A DNA stretch of 61,243 bases, taken from the NCBI GenBank assembly GCA_945900775.1, contig CAMDJP010000012.1, forward strand, positions 1-61,243, read 5' to 3'. The translations under genes and the position numbers were made by a program. Each line of letters starts with the position of its first letter. The first letter of the stretch is position 1. Positions 52,509 through 61,243 of the stretch are shown in pieces. Under the pieces are notes generated by a model, which saw only the letters and a program-made list of their open reading frames with translations, was not told where the DNA came from and searched no databases. This DNA is from Akkermansia muciniphila (GTDB lineage: Bacteria > Verrucomicrobiota > Verrucomicrobiia > Limisphaerales > SIAT01).

Positions 52509-55500
52509 CTAGGGCTGAGTGAGGATCCAAAAGGTTGAGGCATTTCGATTAGCGTGAGTCTCCAAGGTGATGGTGCAATTGCCTCCAATCCAGCCAGAAG
52601 GGAAAACACTCGTGAAGGTGCTATTGCTGAATGTCATAAATCGTCCAAATGGATCAATGGTTAGTCCCGACGGCAAAGCTGGAGTCAGAGACGTTGTAGT
52701 AATGGTTGTAGCGTTGATGAAGTGAATCGCCTTGATACCACGCATATCAGCCGTTGGGCTGGTGATGATGAGCGGCCCGTTGGCTCGGGTGTAGGTTGCT
52801 GTCGCATTGTCATAACCACCCCCACCATTGCTTCCAAAAGTGGGAGCGGCGTTCACAAACACCGGAGCTTGGGAAACGGTAACGCGCCCGGACCCATTGG
52901 CATCTGAGATAACGGTGCCGACTGACGTTGTGACTTTAACCCGCCGGAATAGAGTAGCGTTAGAGAGTCCGTTCGGCGTATCAATACGACGGCCAGTGGC
53001 ATTGTCGCTAAAGGCGTCCGTAGGGATTTCTACACTGTTGGCCGTTGCCGTGAAACCACTAGTTAGGGGAGTCGCAAAACTTATTAAGACACCACTGGCA
53101 TCAACAATATCGATCCGCGTAGTCATCTTAAGGTTTGTGCCATTGAAAATGAGGGTGCCATTCCGCTCATAGAACCCTGTACCAGTAGTAGCATTATTCC
53201 AGGTGATGGAGTTATTGTTGTATCCGGTTCCGGAGAAGAAAGTAAACGTCGGAATTCCAGAATCGATAGTAATGTCAGGAGTTGTTGCGTTACGGTTAGC
53301 AGAGGTCTCGAAAACAATCGTCCGACTGGTTCCATTAGCCCAACCTGCAGGCCAATTAAAGCTAGCGGCATCGAGGGTCATAAATCGTCCGCTTGGATCA
53401 ATGGTCACTCCTGTACTCGGCAGCGTGGCGTTTCCCATGGTTCCTGTAGCGTTGTTAAAGTAAATCGTCTTGACCCCAAAAAAGTCGGTTCCGTTCCCCG
53501 TAACAATAAGGTTGCCATAGGCCCGTGAGTATGTCCCCGCTGACCTGTCATAACCACCCACGCCATTGCTGCCGAAGGTGGCATTGGCGTCGCCAAACTC
53601 CGGGAGTCTCGAAACGGTAAAGCGGCCAGTGGAGTTATTCGGAGAAGTTTCCGAGCCGCCAGGCATTGAAATCCTGACTAGGCGAAAACTTGAACTGTTG
53701 CTGTTGGGAGTATCAAACAGAATGCTCTTGTAGGTAAAGGCATCGAGATTGATGGTGATGGAGGTATCCGTAGCATTAAAATTTCCTGTTAATGGAATCA
53801 CCGAGAGTGTTCGGCCGCTAGTGTCAACAATCTCAATCTGCGTGGTAGCGGCAAGGCCGGTGCCATTGATGATTAGTGTGCCGTTACGTTCAAAGGCGGG
53901 AATCGTCGAGTTATATCCAGTGCCACTAAACGAGGTAAATCCAAGTACATTAAGGGAAGCGGGGGGGCTCGTGCCGATGCCGAATTGGTCAATGACTCTC
54001 ACGGTATAGTTGGCATGATCCGCAGCGGTGATAGGCCCTGCTAAAGTGAGGGAGGAATTATTCTGGCCGATCATTATCGTGCCGTTCTTGTACCATTGGT
54101 AACCCACTATCGGCGGTATGACGTTAGCAGTGCTCTGGAATGTAGCGTTGACGTCACCGATGGCAACGCTCCGATAGGCGGGCAACACATTGATTGAAGG
54201 GTTCAGATTGCGAAGATTCGACAAGCCTGTCGGCTGCGGGGTGAAATCCAACATCATTTTTATTTCTCCCACGTTGATATTTTGTATGGTGGCGTTAGCA
54301 ACAGTGCCGTTACGCGAAACCCAACCGTAAATCCCTGAACTGACTCTATCCACATCGACACAGATATAGTATGTGACACCCTTGCGAGCGGGCAAACCCA
54401 CATAGCTGGTTCGGATTCGATTCGAAACGTCGTCATTTAGAGCCAGCAGGCGGCGCCCGTCTACTGGGTTCGAAACAATACCGCCAAAAATAGTCTCGAT
54501 TGAACATGTAAGTGACCCGCTTACGGGTGGATTCGGATTATCAAATGTGAAACTCGTCGTACTGCCCGGTACAAAGAATGAACCCCCCTCGGGAGAAACT
54601 ATAAGGAAGTTGCTAGAAATCCATTCCTTAGGCTCGGATATCCGGACGAAGTCGAACCCGAACCCGAAGAACCCCGCGTACCCATGGCGGACAGGGTTGT
54701 TGTTATCATCAACAACTTGGGCTCTTACGTTTGGATTATTTACTGGAAAACCATCAACATAGTTGTAAAGAATCCGCCGAAATTTCACATTCGTAGCTCG
54801 ATTGGTGTACGTGCTGTTGCTATATCCCATCATGTTGCTATATCCCATCATAACACCAGTCGTTGGTGGGTTTGGGTTTGGAAAGCTAAAGGTGTCGGGT
54901 CCAGTGCGAGTCACCTCTCGCACTCCCGCCCACGCGGATGGTGTCATAATCTTAAAATAAACACCTGACCCAAGGCCGTGTCGCGCCATCGTCACATCAA
55001 TTCTGGATCCATTTACGACATAGACAGCAGTGCGAACGTCTTGATCAAAAACACACAGGGTTGTGCCGGGATCGCTGCCATGTGTATCAAGAGCCAGTTT
55101 TCCATCCTGCGGTGCGGTCCATCTCCACCAGGCTGAATATCCCCGTATAAGAGGCCCCCCCGTGTCGTAGGTGACACGATTAAAAGGGGAGTTGGTGTAC
55201 CAAGCGTCCGCTCCGGGGGCGGCAAGCAGTTTGGTGCGCCCCTGCACACTCAGTTTGGTTCCCCCAATCGAGGTTTTCACCGACTTGGCCTTGCTACTCG
55301 AAAGATCCGCTGGGGAATTCAAGTCGAAGGCGGTATTCCAGTTGGTGTTGCTTGGGTTCGGATACAGCCACCACAGGAGCGGATTCAACTCCTGTCGCGT
55401 TCCATCATTAATAATCGCCCCGCTCGATAAAACGTAGTTGGTATACGCCGTTGGGCTTTCGTAGGGTGTATAAATGTAGTAGGGGGAGGACGTCTGGATG

Positions 55501-56219
55501 CGCGGGCGTGGGTAGAAGCCCGGCTTGTTGTCATCAGGCGTTCCAGCGGACGTGATTATAGTGCGTGGAATTGCTCCAACGATGGTTGTGCTTGAACCTG
55601 TCTTGGGCGGCGGCGTGACCGTAGGCGTTGCCGGACTAGGAGTTTTAGCGGGCGTAGGCGCTGGCGTTGCCATCGGAGCCTTAGTGACCACCGGAGGCTT
55701 AGCGGCGGGCACAGTATTGGGCGACGATGGAGAAGGCGGCGTGCCGGCGATGTTCGTCGAGCCTTCTCCTCGATTGACGCTGAGAACAATCTGTCCTTCC
55801 GCGCCGCCCGCGCCATCCACGGCAAGGTAGTAGCGGGTTCCTTTGAGCGCTGAAAGTGAGAGCTGACTCCACGAAATACCGTTGCCGGCATTATCGTTTA
55901 ACGCTGCCGGCAGAAATCTGCCGCTCGCATAGGTGAAAGCGAGCAAGACTGTGTCGAAATTGCTTCCCTCCGTCTTAATCGTCAGTCGGCCATTTTCAGG
56001 CACATCCAAGTACCACCAGACCGATTTGCCCTGAAACACACCGGAATACGACGCCTCCCACGTTTCTCGGGTCGCACCCTTGTTCTCACCGCGAACGGTC
56101 TGGTTTGTTCCGATTCCCAGCGCGCGGCCGATGTTGTCGTTGGCGGGTGCAGCCGCCAGTGCCGTCGAAAAAAGCGCGCAACTCGCAAGCAGGGTTGAAA
56201 TGAAAACGCGTGCCCTCAT
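52509..56219 (-). CDS. Giant secreted protein: PPC-like domain plus two tandem IPT/TIG-like repeats
   Basis: A 1236-residue secreted protein with a signal peptide (1-22). Residues 25-151 form a PPC-like beta domain (GKSVWWYLDVPENGRLTIKT, LNDNAGNGISWSQLS, YYLAVDGAGGAEG). A Pro/Thr-rich linker (about 155-215) follows. The middle part has further beta-sandwich and Ig-like sequence. The C-terminal 476 residues are two repeats, 761-991 and 992-1236, each starting F-[ST]-x-FSGTGYN and containing ERNGTLI[IF]NGT, DPxGRFMT and HANRNA/SANRNA. The repeats are full of N-x-S/T. No catalytic motif is visible; adhesion or binding is likely. It lies 6 bases after the metzincin gene in the same operon. Confidence 0.75.
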   Translation of the reverse strand: MRARVFISTLLASCALFSTALAAAPANDNIGRALGIGTNQTVRGENKGATRETWEASYSGVFQGKSVWWYLDVPENGRLTIKTEGSNFDTVLLAFTYASGRFLPAALNDNAGNGISWSQLSLSALKGTRYYLAVDGAGGAEGQIVLSVNRGEGSTNIAGTPPSPSSPNTVPAAKPPVVTKAPMATPAPTPAKTPSPATPTVTPPPKTGSSTTIVGAIPRTIITSAGTPDDNKPGFYPRPRIQTSSPYYIYTPYESPTAYTNYVLSSGAIINDGTRQELNPLLWWLYPNPSNTNWNTAFDLNSPADLSSSKAKSVKTSIGGTKLSVQGRTKLLAAPGADAWYTNSPFNRVTYDTGGPLIRGYSAWWRWTAPQDGKLALDTHGSDPGTTLCVFDQDVRTAVYVVNGSRIDVTMARHGLGSGVYFKIMTPSAWAGVREVTRTGPDTFSFPNPNPPTTGVMMGYSNMMGYSNSTYTNRATNVKFRRILYNYVDGFPVNNPNVRAQVVDDNNNPVRHGYAGFFGFGFDFVRISEPKEWISSNFLIVSPEGGSFFVPGSTTSFTFDNPNPPVSGSLTCSIETIFGGIVSNPVDGRRLLALNDDVSNRIRTSYVGLPARKGVTYYICVDVDRVSSGIYGWVSRNGTVANATIQNINVGEIKMMLDFTPQPTGLSNLRNLNPSINVLPAYRSVAIGDVNATFQSTANVIPPIVGYQWYKNGTIMIGQNNSSLTLAGPITAADHANYTVRVIDQFGIGTSPPASLNVLGFTSFSGTGYNSTIPAFERNGTLIINGTGLAATTQIEIVDTSGRTLSVIPLTGNFNATDTSITINLDAFTYKSILFDTPNSNSSSFRLVRISMPGGSETSPNNSTGRFTVSRLPEFGDANATFGSNGVGGYDRSAGTYSRAYGNLIVTGNGTDFFGVKTIYFNNATGTMGNATLPSTGVTIDPSGRFMTLDAASFNWPAGWANGTSRTIVFETSANRNATTPDITIDSGIPTFTFFSGTGYNNNSITWNNATTGTGFYERNGTLIFNGTNLKMTTRIDIVDASGVLISFATPLTSGFTATANSVEIPTDAFSDNATGRRIDTPNGLSNATLFRRVKVTTSVGTVISDANGSGRVTVSQAPVFVNAAPTFGSNGGGGYDNATATYTRANGPLIITSPTADMRGIKAIHFINATTITTTSLTPALPSGLTIDPFGRFMTFSNSTFTSVFPSGWIGGNCTITLETHANRNASTFWILTQP
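52512..53939 (-). repeat. Two tandem 230-245-residue protein repeats
   Basis: The segment 53247-53939 (residues 761-991) and 52512-53246 (residues 992-1236) encode homologous blocks with shared landmarks FSGTGYN, ERNGTLI, FGSNG[VG]GGYD, DP[SF]GRFMT and ANRNA. Similarity is clear at protein level and partial at DNA level. The last copy diverges after ANRNA, ending in STFWILTQP instead of the continuing TTPDITIDSG. Confidence 0.8.
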
Positions 56220-56717
56220 GTCCTCTTACTGGGCTGGATTATCTCCGGTTGGAGTTAAATCGTTTCGTGCTTTTTGACGCGTTGCAGATGTTCCTGGTGC
56301 TCGCTTGACTGGAGACGTCGGGGCAGGAGCGGCGGCTTGCTCGACATTAAGGACCACCAGTCCCTCCGCGCCACCGGCGCCATCCACGCCGAGATAGTAA
56401 CGTGCGCCTTTGCGCGCTGAGACAGTGATCTGACTCCACGAAATGCCGTTACCAGCGTTATCATTGAGGGCCGCCGGCAGGAACTTCCCATTCGCATATA
56501 CAAACACTAGCAACACCGTGTCGAAATTGCTTCCTTCGGTCTTAAAAGTCACACGTCCATCGGCTGGCGCGTCCCACGACCACCAGACCGATTTGCCCTG
56601 AAACGCTTGCGAGTAAGAGGATTCCCATTGCTCTCGAGTTGCGCCTTTATTCTCACCTCGGACAGTCTGTCCAGCACCTTGAACGACGAACGCCTTGCCA
56701 AGATTGTCATTGGGGGG
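55767..56717 (-). repeat. Duplicated 127-residue PPC-like module in two adjacent genes
   Basis: The module at 56337-56717 (C-terminus of the upstream gene, residues 1398-1524) and the one at 55767-56147 (N-terminus of the downstream gene, residues 25-151) match closely. Shared blocks include GENKGATRE, FQGKSVWW, TEGSNFDTVLL and FLPAALNDNAGNGISWSQ. The DNA is also visibly similar. The copies are separated by 189 bases and read in the same direction. Confidence 0.88.
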
Positions 56718-59700
56718 GCGACTCGCCGCAGGAATCGAAGCGCCGGTTGTTGGGCCAGCGCCCGTGCTGGGCTTGATGGTCGTCGCACCCTGAACCGCCG
56801 GTACGGAGGTTGCTGCGGGTTTCGTCGCTAAATTTACCGGCGTGGGCGTCGTTGCACCAGAACCCGCGCTACCAACCCCCTTGTCAGATGTCACGCCATT
56901 AAAAGACCGGACGCTGGGTAGCGGCACGACTGCCACACCCGAACGCGCGATATCGGGCAACGGCTGATTGGTGCGAGGAAACATGCCAGAACTAGGAATG
57001 CTCCCGGCAATTAATCCGGACAAAGGGCGGCCTGTTCCAGTGGCACCGCGATAACGGGAGACTATTGAACCGACTATGGAAATACACTGCGCGTTATCGC
57101 AATTGTTAGCAGAGCTAGAGGAGGAGGTGAGCGAGTCGGTAGATCGGTTGAGCTCGCGGTCGCGAAAAAAGAGCCTCGGACTGGAGAAGTAAGGAAGTCG
57201 CAGAGATGTCCCGACCCGCGGAAAAGCCATGATAGTGTGGTAATATTTGCCGTCGTTACCGATGACATGAACCCCCATCGAAGTGAATGTATCCGGAGAA
57301 ATCGGTCGTGAAGCCGGGGCGGCAGTGAATGCTGTAGCAAAGACCACCGAATCGTCGTCTGGCATCAGACCCGCATCTGCGAAACCATGGCTGCACCCGA
57401 GGATGTGACCCATCTCATGCGCGAAGGTGTAGTTCAGAGAGGCTTGAACAATATCCACCACGGCCGCGAACCGGTTATCGCCCCACATGACGGCGCAGCT
57501 TGTTGCATTGTTTTGAGCGATGCCGTCGGAGGGATACTGGTGCAGCGGGTGGCGGGCGATGTAGTTCTGGTTCGTCACCGCATTGTAAGTGCGGTAGCGA
57601 CGCTCAAACTGGAAGGTCAAGCCGGCGAAATTATTCGCGGCTGTGGAGGTGTCGAGCAACACGATGACATCTGCTTTTTCATCCACCTGCGACTCAGTGT
57701 GCAAGCGCGGGTAGCGGGCCGCCGTGTGGGCATTGGTAGCGCCAAGCGTATCCATGCGCAGGCCGACCGCTCCGGAATATTGGCCGAGCGTCGCCGGGTT
57801 ATCAAGGAACCGCTGGCGGAAGACGCCGCTGTCACCAGGTGAGTCCGCAGCGACCGCATTGGCCGCCGTGGCGAGAATCAACGTGGACGTACTGAAGGCG
57901 GTCGTGCCATGAAGCACTGGCGCCGCATCGACGGCGTTGTTAATGGTACCCGTCGCGTTGCTGCTTGGGTCCGGGTTAATCACATCAAAGCTAGTGGAGT
58001 TATTAATCTTAGCCACTTGGTACAGCCTACCCGTTCCGCCGCCTATGGTTGTATCAGTCGCACGGCAAATCCGCACCACATCCCCGACTTGCAATGCGGG
58101 GGATGGCGAAACAGTGGCGGTCGTGTCGACTGTGGTGGTAATGGTCAGCCACGTATTTCCCACATTAAGCGTGCCCGTGGGAGGTGTGGTCACGCCGGAA
58201 TTGGCGAGGGTAAACCCGTTTGGCGAGACGGTGAGAAGAGTGCGAAAACCATTGAGAGTCGAATTCGAGGCATTGGCAACGAAGATTTGCTGACCTGCGA
58301 CGTATCCGTGGGCCACAATACTTGAGACAATAATGTTGTTTGGAGTCGCGGTGTAGTTGAAACCGGTAATGAAAGCCCGCGTATAAGTGGCGTTATCTGT
58401 ATTGCCGCCGATACGCTCGCCCCAGACGCCGTCGTTGCGTCCAACTTCTGTGAAACCCGCATAGGGATAGGCATCAGCACCCCAGTTGCCCTGATTTAAC
58501 TGGCCGCCAGTATTACGGCGCAGTGGCGCGCGCAGAAAGCCAATCTGCCCCCAAGTATCGAAGGCCGGAGGGAAAAAGACGCCACCGAAAATCTGGACCT
58601 GACTCGGGTAGTAGCTGGTGGCGATACCGCGGACGTTCTGTTTGTAGAAGCGAGTGTCGAATGTCGGCCCAACAAAAATGTCCGAGTTGTAATATTCGAC
58701 GTCAGCGTCGCTCACCATCGTATCGCGAAACCACCCGTACACAACAGCGTAAGGATGATGCCCCCCATTCACGTCGAACCTGTCAACGCCCTGGCTGGTC
58801 GGATTAGAGTAGTTTCCTCCTAAGATATTAAAAGGAAAAGTCGGTGACGGTGTCCTCTCCGCGGGACCGATCAGGAAGTTCGCATTGTCTAGGATGTTGG
58901 TCTGGTCGGGAGCAGGCGGAACCCCGGCAACAAACTCCCACTGTACCTCCGCAACAGGGCCTGCAGGATTACTCGCAAAGACTAAGTTTGGGCGATAAAG
59001 ACGAGGTAACCAGATATCGACGCTGGCGTTGGTGATTGGATCAATAATGGTCGTACCGCTGCCTGGATTAAGCAAAGTGATGCCTGCTGCTGCCGGCGGC
59101 GGTGGATTGCCTGGGTTCTGTTGATCGGTATTCGGAACCAAAGCCCAAGTATAGCCGGCGATTGGACTGATCGCACCACCGTTGGCCATGCCATTAGCGG
59201 AGTAAAAAGTGGAGGCAAGCCCGAAGATGTCATTATACGGGTTCTCATGGATATGGTTCATCCACGGGTTCTGCAATCCCCAGTACTGGTCACCGTAGAT
59301 AAGGCTATTAGAGCGCGGGCTGCCGTCCCCCCATGAATTCGCGGTGACCCCGTCCGTCGGAGGCACCATAACGAGCCAATCCAGGGCGTTGTTGAAGTTG
59401 CCGCCCGAGTCAAAGTTCGTGACTTTGGGCACGTAGCGCGCCATCCAGTCTTCAGGAGCGTTTTCACCGAGGCCTCGCACATCATTTCTAGCATAGGGTG
59501 AGCCTGACCCTAGCGGTCTGGTCTGCGCAGTGCCCGTGGCGTTCTGGCCGTAGGAGACGATTTCGCTCCAAGCAGGCTTTAGCATGCTGCCAGTGTAGGT
59601 GCCATTATTAATACCTATGATACCTATGCCCTCGGGAATGTGCGTGGTTCGGTTGTTAAACGCCAAATTGTCCATCGAGGACCGCGAGACGTAGTTGGGG

Positions 59701-60908
59701 TCAACACCAGTTACTGTTACTGTGATGGGGGCTGAGTTCACCGGCGTGTTGTAATCCTCCGGCAACGTCGCGGCTCCCGAATTCTCCCAGTAACGGCTGC
59801 GAGCAATGTAGCGGCCTGTATTGAACGCCCCTTGGTCATTCACAGCGCGTATCTCCATTGAAATCCGACTGCGGGCAAAGATTGAATTCAGTTGCGTCAC
59901 CAGCGCATTCACGCGCGTCAAAACATTCGCCCTGCTCCCGGCTGTCGTCTGAGCAGCAGCTGTGTAGAGAAAAAGGACGTCAATGTATTCCGTAGCTGGC
60001 GTCCGAGGGTAAAGCACCTGCGAGGCAGTGCTCGGATCCATCTTGGAGACCTGTCCGCTGCGGCCATAAAGGGAATAGCCACGCCGCGCCTGTGCTAGAA
60101 ACGGAGTCGCAATCTCCGTCCCGGCGGTCTCGGGATGAGTACGCATGAGTAGATTCGCTGCAATAGGATTGACTGAAACGGTGACGTCCGTCGGAGGACG
60201 TTCCGCAGGTTTGGTTGGCGCCTCAAACGCCCGACCTAACTTTGCGGCAGCCTCAGGACTCGAAAGGATGCGGGTGAGGAGCATCTGCTGATCGGGTGTG
60301 AGCCGTCTCTGAATTTCTTCGAGACTGGGGCGCGGGTTAACGGCCTCAATAGCCTTGTCGCCGTCGGTGCGAAGGGAAACTTTCGGCGGCGCCTTCTTCT
60401 TGGTGGGACTCGGCTGCATGCATTGACCAACACGCGCCGGATCAATCTCCGTGATTGAGTAAGCCCGACCCCCGACATGACTGACAACGACCTGTCGCAT
60501 GTCGCTGAGGGTGAAAACAGCATACAGACTGTCACCGCTCCGCGAGAAAATCGCCATCGTCTCCGGATCATCATCGAGCAAAGCGGCGGCAGTGCTGGTG
60601 GACTTGTCGTGGATTTGCTTGCCAACGATGGTGGTGAGATACTGCGCGTCGACGAAAAAGTTGAGCTTCAGCTTGCCGCCCACCTCAAAGGCCCTGTCAA
60701 AGGCCTCGGAATTTAATTTTACCCAGCGGAAACGCTTGGCAAATTGCGCCTCAGGAAAAGTCGCAGGCGCCTCGGCTGACGGTAATTCCTCGAACAATTC
60801 CGGAACCGCGTTCCGAGTGGAATAGAGCGACACGCCGGCAGCGATGAGCAACAGCAAGCACGCGAATATCGCGTAGCGCATGAAACGCTTTGGGCGCGGG
60901 TTGGTCAT
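56226..60908 (-). CDS. Giant secreted metzincin-like metalloprotease with split catalytic region
   Basis: A 1560-residue protein with an N-terminal membrane or signal segment (about 11-27). About residues 308-360 begin like a reprolysin-type zincin (EYIDVLFLYTAAAQ, NSIFARSRISMEIRAVN). Some 700 residues later come EKADVIVLL and the zinc site HEMGHILGCSH at 1164-1174, with the metal histidines and the conserved glycine. The interval holds asparagine/proline-rich beta domains, so the catalytic domain seems interrupted. Residues 1398-1524 form a PPC-like module; a Pro/Ala/Thr-rich linker precedes it. The ATG at 60906-60908 follows AAGGAAGA; a TTG at 60932 is an alternative. It is transcribed away from the rrn terminator. 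Confidence 0.85.
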   Translation of the reverse strand: MTNPRPKRFMRYAIFACLLLLIAAGVSLYSTRNAVPELFEELPSAEAPATFPEAQFAKRFRWVKLNSEAFDRAFEVGGKLKLNFFVDAQYLTTIVGKQIHDKSTSTAAALLDDDPETMAIFSRSGDSLYAVFTLSDMRQVVVSHVGGRAYSITEIDPARVGQCMQPSPTKKKAPPKVSLRTDGDKAIEAVNPRPSLEEIQRRLTPDQQMLLTRILSSPEAAAKLGRAFEAPTKPAERPPTDVTVSVNPIAANLLMRTHPETAGTEIATPFLAQARRGYSLYGRSGQVSKMDPSTASQVLYPRTPATEYIDVLFLYTAAAQTTAGSRANVLTRVNALVTQLNSIFARSRISMEIRAVNDQGAFNTGRYIARSRYWENSGAATLPEDYNTPVNSAPITVTVTGVDPNYVSRSSMDNLAFNNRTTHIPEGIGIIGINNGTYTGSMLKPAWSEIVSYGQNATGTAQTRPLGSGSPYARNDVRGLGENAPEDWMARYVPKVTNFDSGGNFNNALDWLVMVPPTDGVTANSWGDGSPRSNSLIYGDQYWGLQNPWMNHIHENPYNDIFGLASTFYSANGMANGGAISPIAGYTWALVPNTDQQNPGNPPPPAAAGITLLNPGSGTTIIDPITNASVDIWLPRLYRPNLVFASNPAGPVAEVQWEFVAGVPPAPDQTNILDNANFLIGPAERTPSPTFPFNILGGNYSNPTSQGVDRFDVNGGHHPYAVVYGWFRDTMVSDADVEYYNSDIFVGPTFDTRFYKQNVRGIATSYYPSQVQIFGGVFFPPAFDTWGQIGFLRAPLRRNTGGQLNQGNWGADAYPYAGFTEVGRNDGVWGERIGGNTDNATYTRAFITGFNYTATPNNIIVSSIVAHGYVAGQQIFVANASNSTLNGFRTLLTVSPNGFTLANSGVTTPPTGTLNVGNTWLTITTTVDTTATVSPSPALQVGDVVRICRATDTTIGGGTGRLYQVAKINNSTSFDVINPDPSSNATGTINNAVDAAPVLHGTTAFSTSTLILATAANAVAADSPGDSGVFRQRFLDNPATLGQYSGAVGLRMDTLGATNAHTAARYPRLHTESQVDEKADVIVLLDTSTAANNFAGLTFQFERRYRTYNAVTNQNYIARHPLHQYPSDGIAQNNATSCAVMWGDNRFAAVVDIVQASLNYTFAHEMGHILGCSHGFADAGLMPDDDSVVFATAFTAAPASRPISPDTFTSMGVHVIGNDGKYYHTIMAFPRVGTSLRLPYFSSPRLFFRDRELNRSTDSLTSSSSSANNCDNAQCISIVGSIVSRYRGATGTGRPLSGLIAGSIPSSGMFPRTNQPLPDIARSGVAVVPLPSVRSFNGVTSDKGVGSAGSGATTPTPVNLATKPAATSVPAVQGATTIKPSTGAGPTTGASIPAASRPPNDNLGKAFVVQGAGQTVRGENKGATREQWESSYSQAFQGKSVWWSWDAPADGRVTFKTEGSNFDTVLLVFVYANGKFLPAALNDNAGNGISWSQITVSARKGARYYLGVDGAGGAEGLVVLNVEQAAAPAPTSPVKRAPGTSATRQKARNDLTPTGDNPAQ

Positions 60909-61073
60909 TCTTCCTTGTCTGACGCTAGACAATGGGGTTTCGTGACAAGAAACTCAATCTTTTTCGCATTCTTTCCCGCAAAAAAAAACGCCCTCGGAAA
61001 ACGCGTCTCGGTTCCGGTCCGAAAGTGTATTTGCCACTCCCATTTTCTGCTCATAAGCTCCATCTGCTGGAAA
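60909..61073. other. Upstream region of the metalloprotease gene
   Basis: 165 bases between the rrn terminator and the protease start, with a GC-poor A-rich stretch (about 60970-60990 on the plus strand) and no coding frame. It should hold the promoter for the two giant genes. Confidence 0.45.
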
Positions 61074-61108
61074 GAAAAAAGCCGGAGCATTAATGCTCCG
61101 GCTTTTTA
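61074..61108 (-). terminator. rRNA operon terminator
   Basis: GCCGGAGC (61081-61088) and GCTCCGGC (61095-61102) form a perfect stem with the loop ATTAAT; flanking A and T runs extend it. On the minus strand the U run follows (61080-61074). It lies 9 bases after the 5S gene. Confidence 0.92.
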
Positions 61109-61117
61109 ATTTAAAAA

Positions 61118-61230
61118 TTGGCGGCTACCTACTCTCGCGCAAGCTATACAGGCACTACCATCGGCAATGCAGCGTTTGACGGCCGAGTTCGGGATGGGAT
61201 CGGGTCGGACCACTGCTTTATGGCCACCAA
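61118..61230 (-). rRNA. rrf: 5S ribosomal RNA
   Basis: About 113 bases on the minus strand. The 5' end TTGGTGGC pairs with the 3' end GCCGCCAA to make helix I. The conserved loop sequence GATCCCATCCCGAACTCGG is present, as is GATGGTAGTG. The 16S and 23S genes should lie beyond the window end. Exact ends may differ by a few bases. Confidence 0.95.
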
Positions 61231-61243
61231 AAATCTTTAAAAA

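Noticed and set aside
56226..60908. Toxin or polymorphic-effector locus
   Set aside because: There are no immunity gene, RHS repeats or secretion-specific motifs; the protein is better explained as a secreted metalloprotease.

Overview
The window is about 61 kb of GC-rich bacterial chromosome. It most resembles a member of the Verrucomicrobiota (PVC superphylum), probably a Pedosphaera/Limisphaerales-like lineage. This placement is inferred from gene content: a DUF1549/DUF1553 cytochrome gene overlapping a DUF1501 gene, FHA-Ser/Thr kinases with RCC1 repeats, an FHA-GAF-cyclase, DUF4337 and LolA-like small proteins, and large secreted proteins with PPC-like domains. KDO synthesis (kdsA, kdsC) and LPS transport (lptA, lptB, lptC) show a Gram-negative, LPS-type envelope. 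No phage, insertion sequence, tRNA or CRISPR array was seen.

Layout. 1-6.9 kb: 3' part of an RNase E/G gene, a decayed lipoprotein gene, then icd, dxs and xseB on the minus strand and a secreted TraB-like protein on the plus strand. 6.9-8.8 kb: an RNA-metabolism pair, a DEAD-box helicase and a glycine-rich RRM protein. 8.9-18.8 kb: one long minus-strand run, kdsA-kdsC-lptC-lptA-lptB-hprK-hpr-gatC-gatA-trpF-trpB-xseA, in which the envelope genes are tightly packed or overlapping. 18.9-27.4 kb: plus-strand secreted redox and degradative genes (a CBM9-like/sugar dehydrogenase/cytochrome c fusion, then the PSCyt1-DUF1501 pair) and an orphan secretin-like domain protein on the minus strand. 27.4-30.8 kb: a class IV aminotransferase, a conserved unknown protein, an AEC transporter reduced by an in-frame internal deletion, and a CobA-HemD fusion. 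30.8-37.1 kb: a signalling island made of an FHA-kinase gene broken by two in-frame stops, its intact FHA-kinase-RCC1 paralogue, a cyclic-nucleotide-binding-fold protein, and a divergent FHA-GAF-class III cyclase. 37.2-41.2 kb: dnaK-groES-groEL. 41.2-49.4 kb: a possible small structured transcript, a thioesterase, a translationally coupled trio (small membrane protein, LolA-like protein, TPR protein), two small envelope proteins, a siroheme-decarboxylase-like protein, an SGNH hydrolase, HemW and a cold shock protein. 49.7-61.2 kb: a CehA-like PHP hydrolase, then two giant secreted proteins lying directly downstream of an rRNA operon, whose 5S gene and terminator close the window.

The strongest candidates for something undescribed are the two giant secreted proteins at 52.5-60.9 kb and the FHA signalling island at 30.8-37.1 kb. 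The first giant is a metzincin-like protease whose catalytic domain appears split by about 700 residues; it shares a highly similar 127-residue module with its neighbour, which ends in two 230-245-residue repeats unusually rich in N-x-S/T. Starts were chosen by family alignment and overlap geometry, because clear Shine-Dalgarno sites are rare here.
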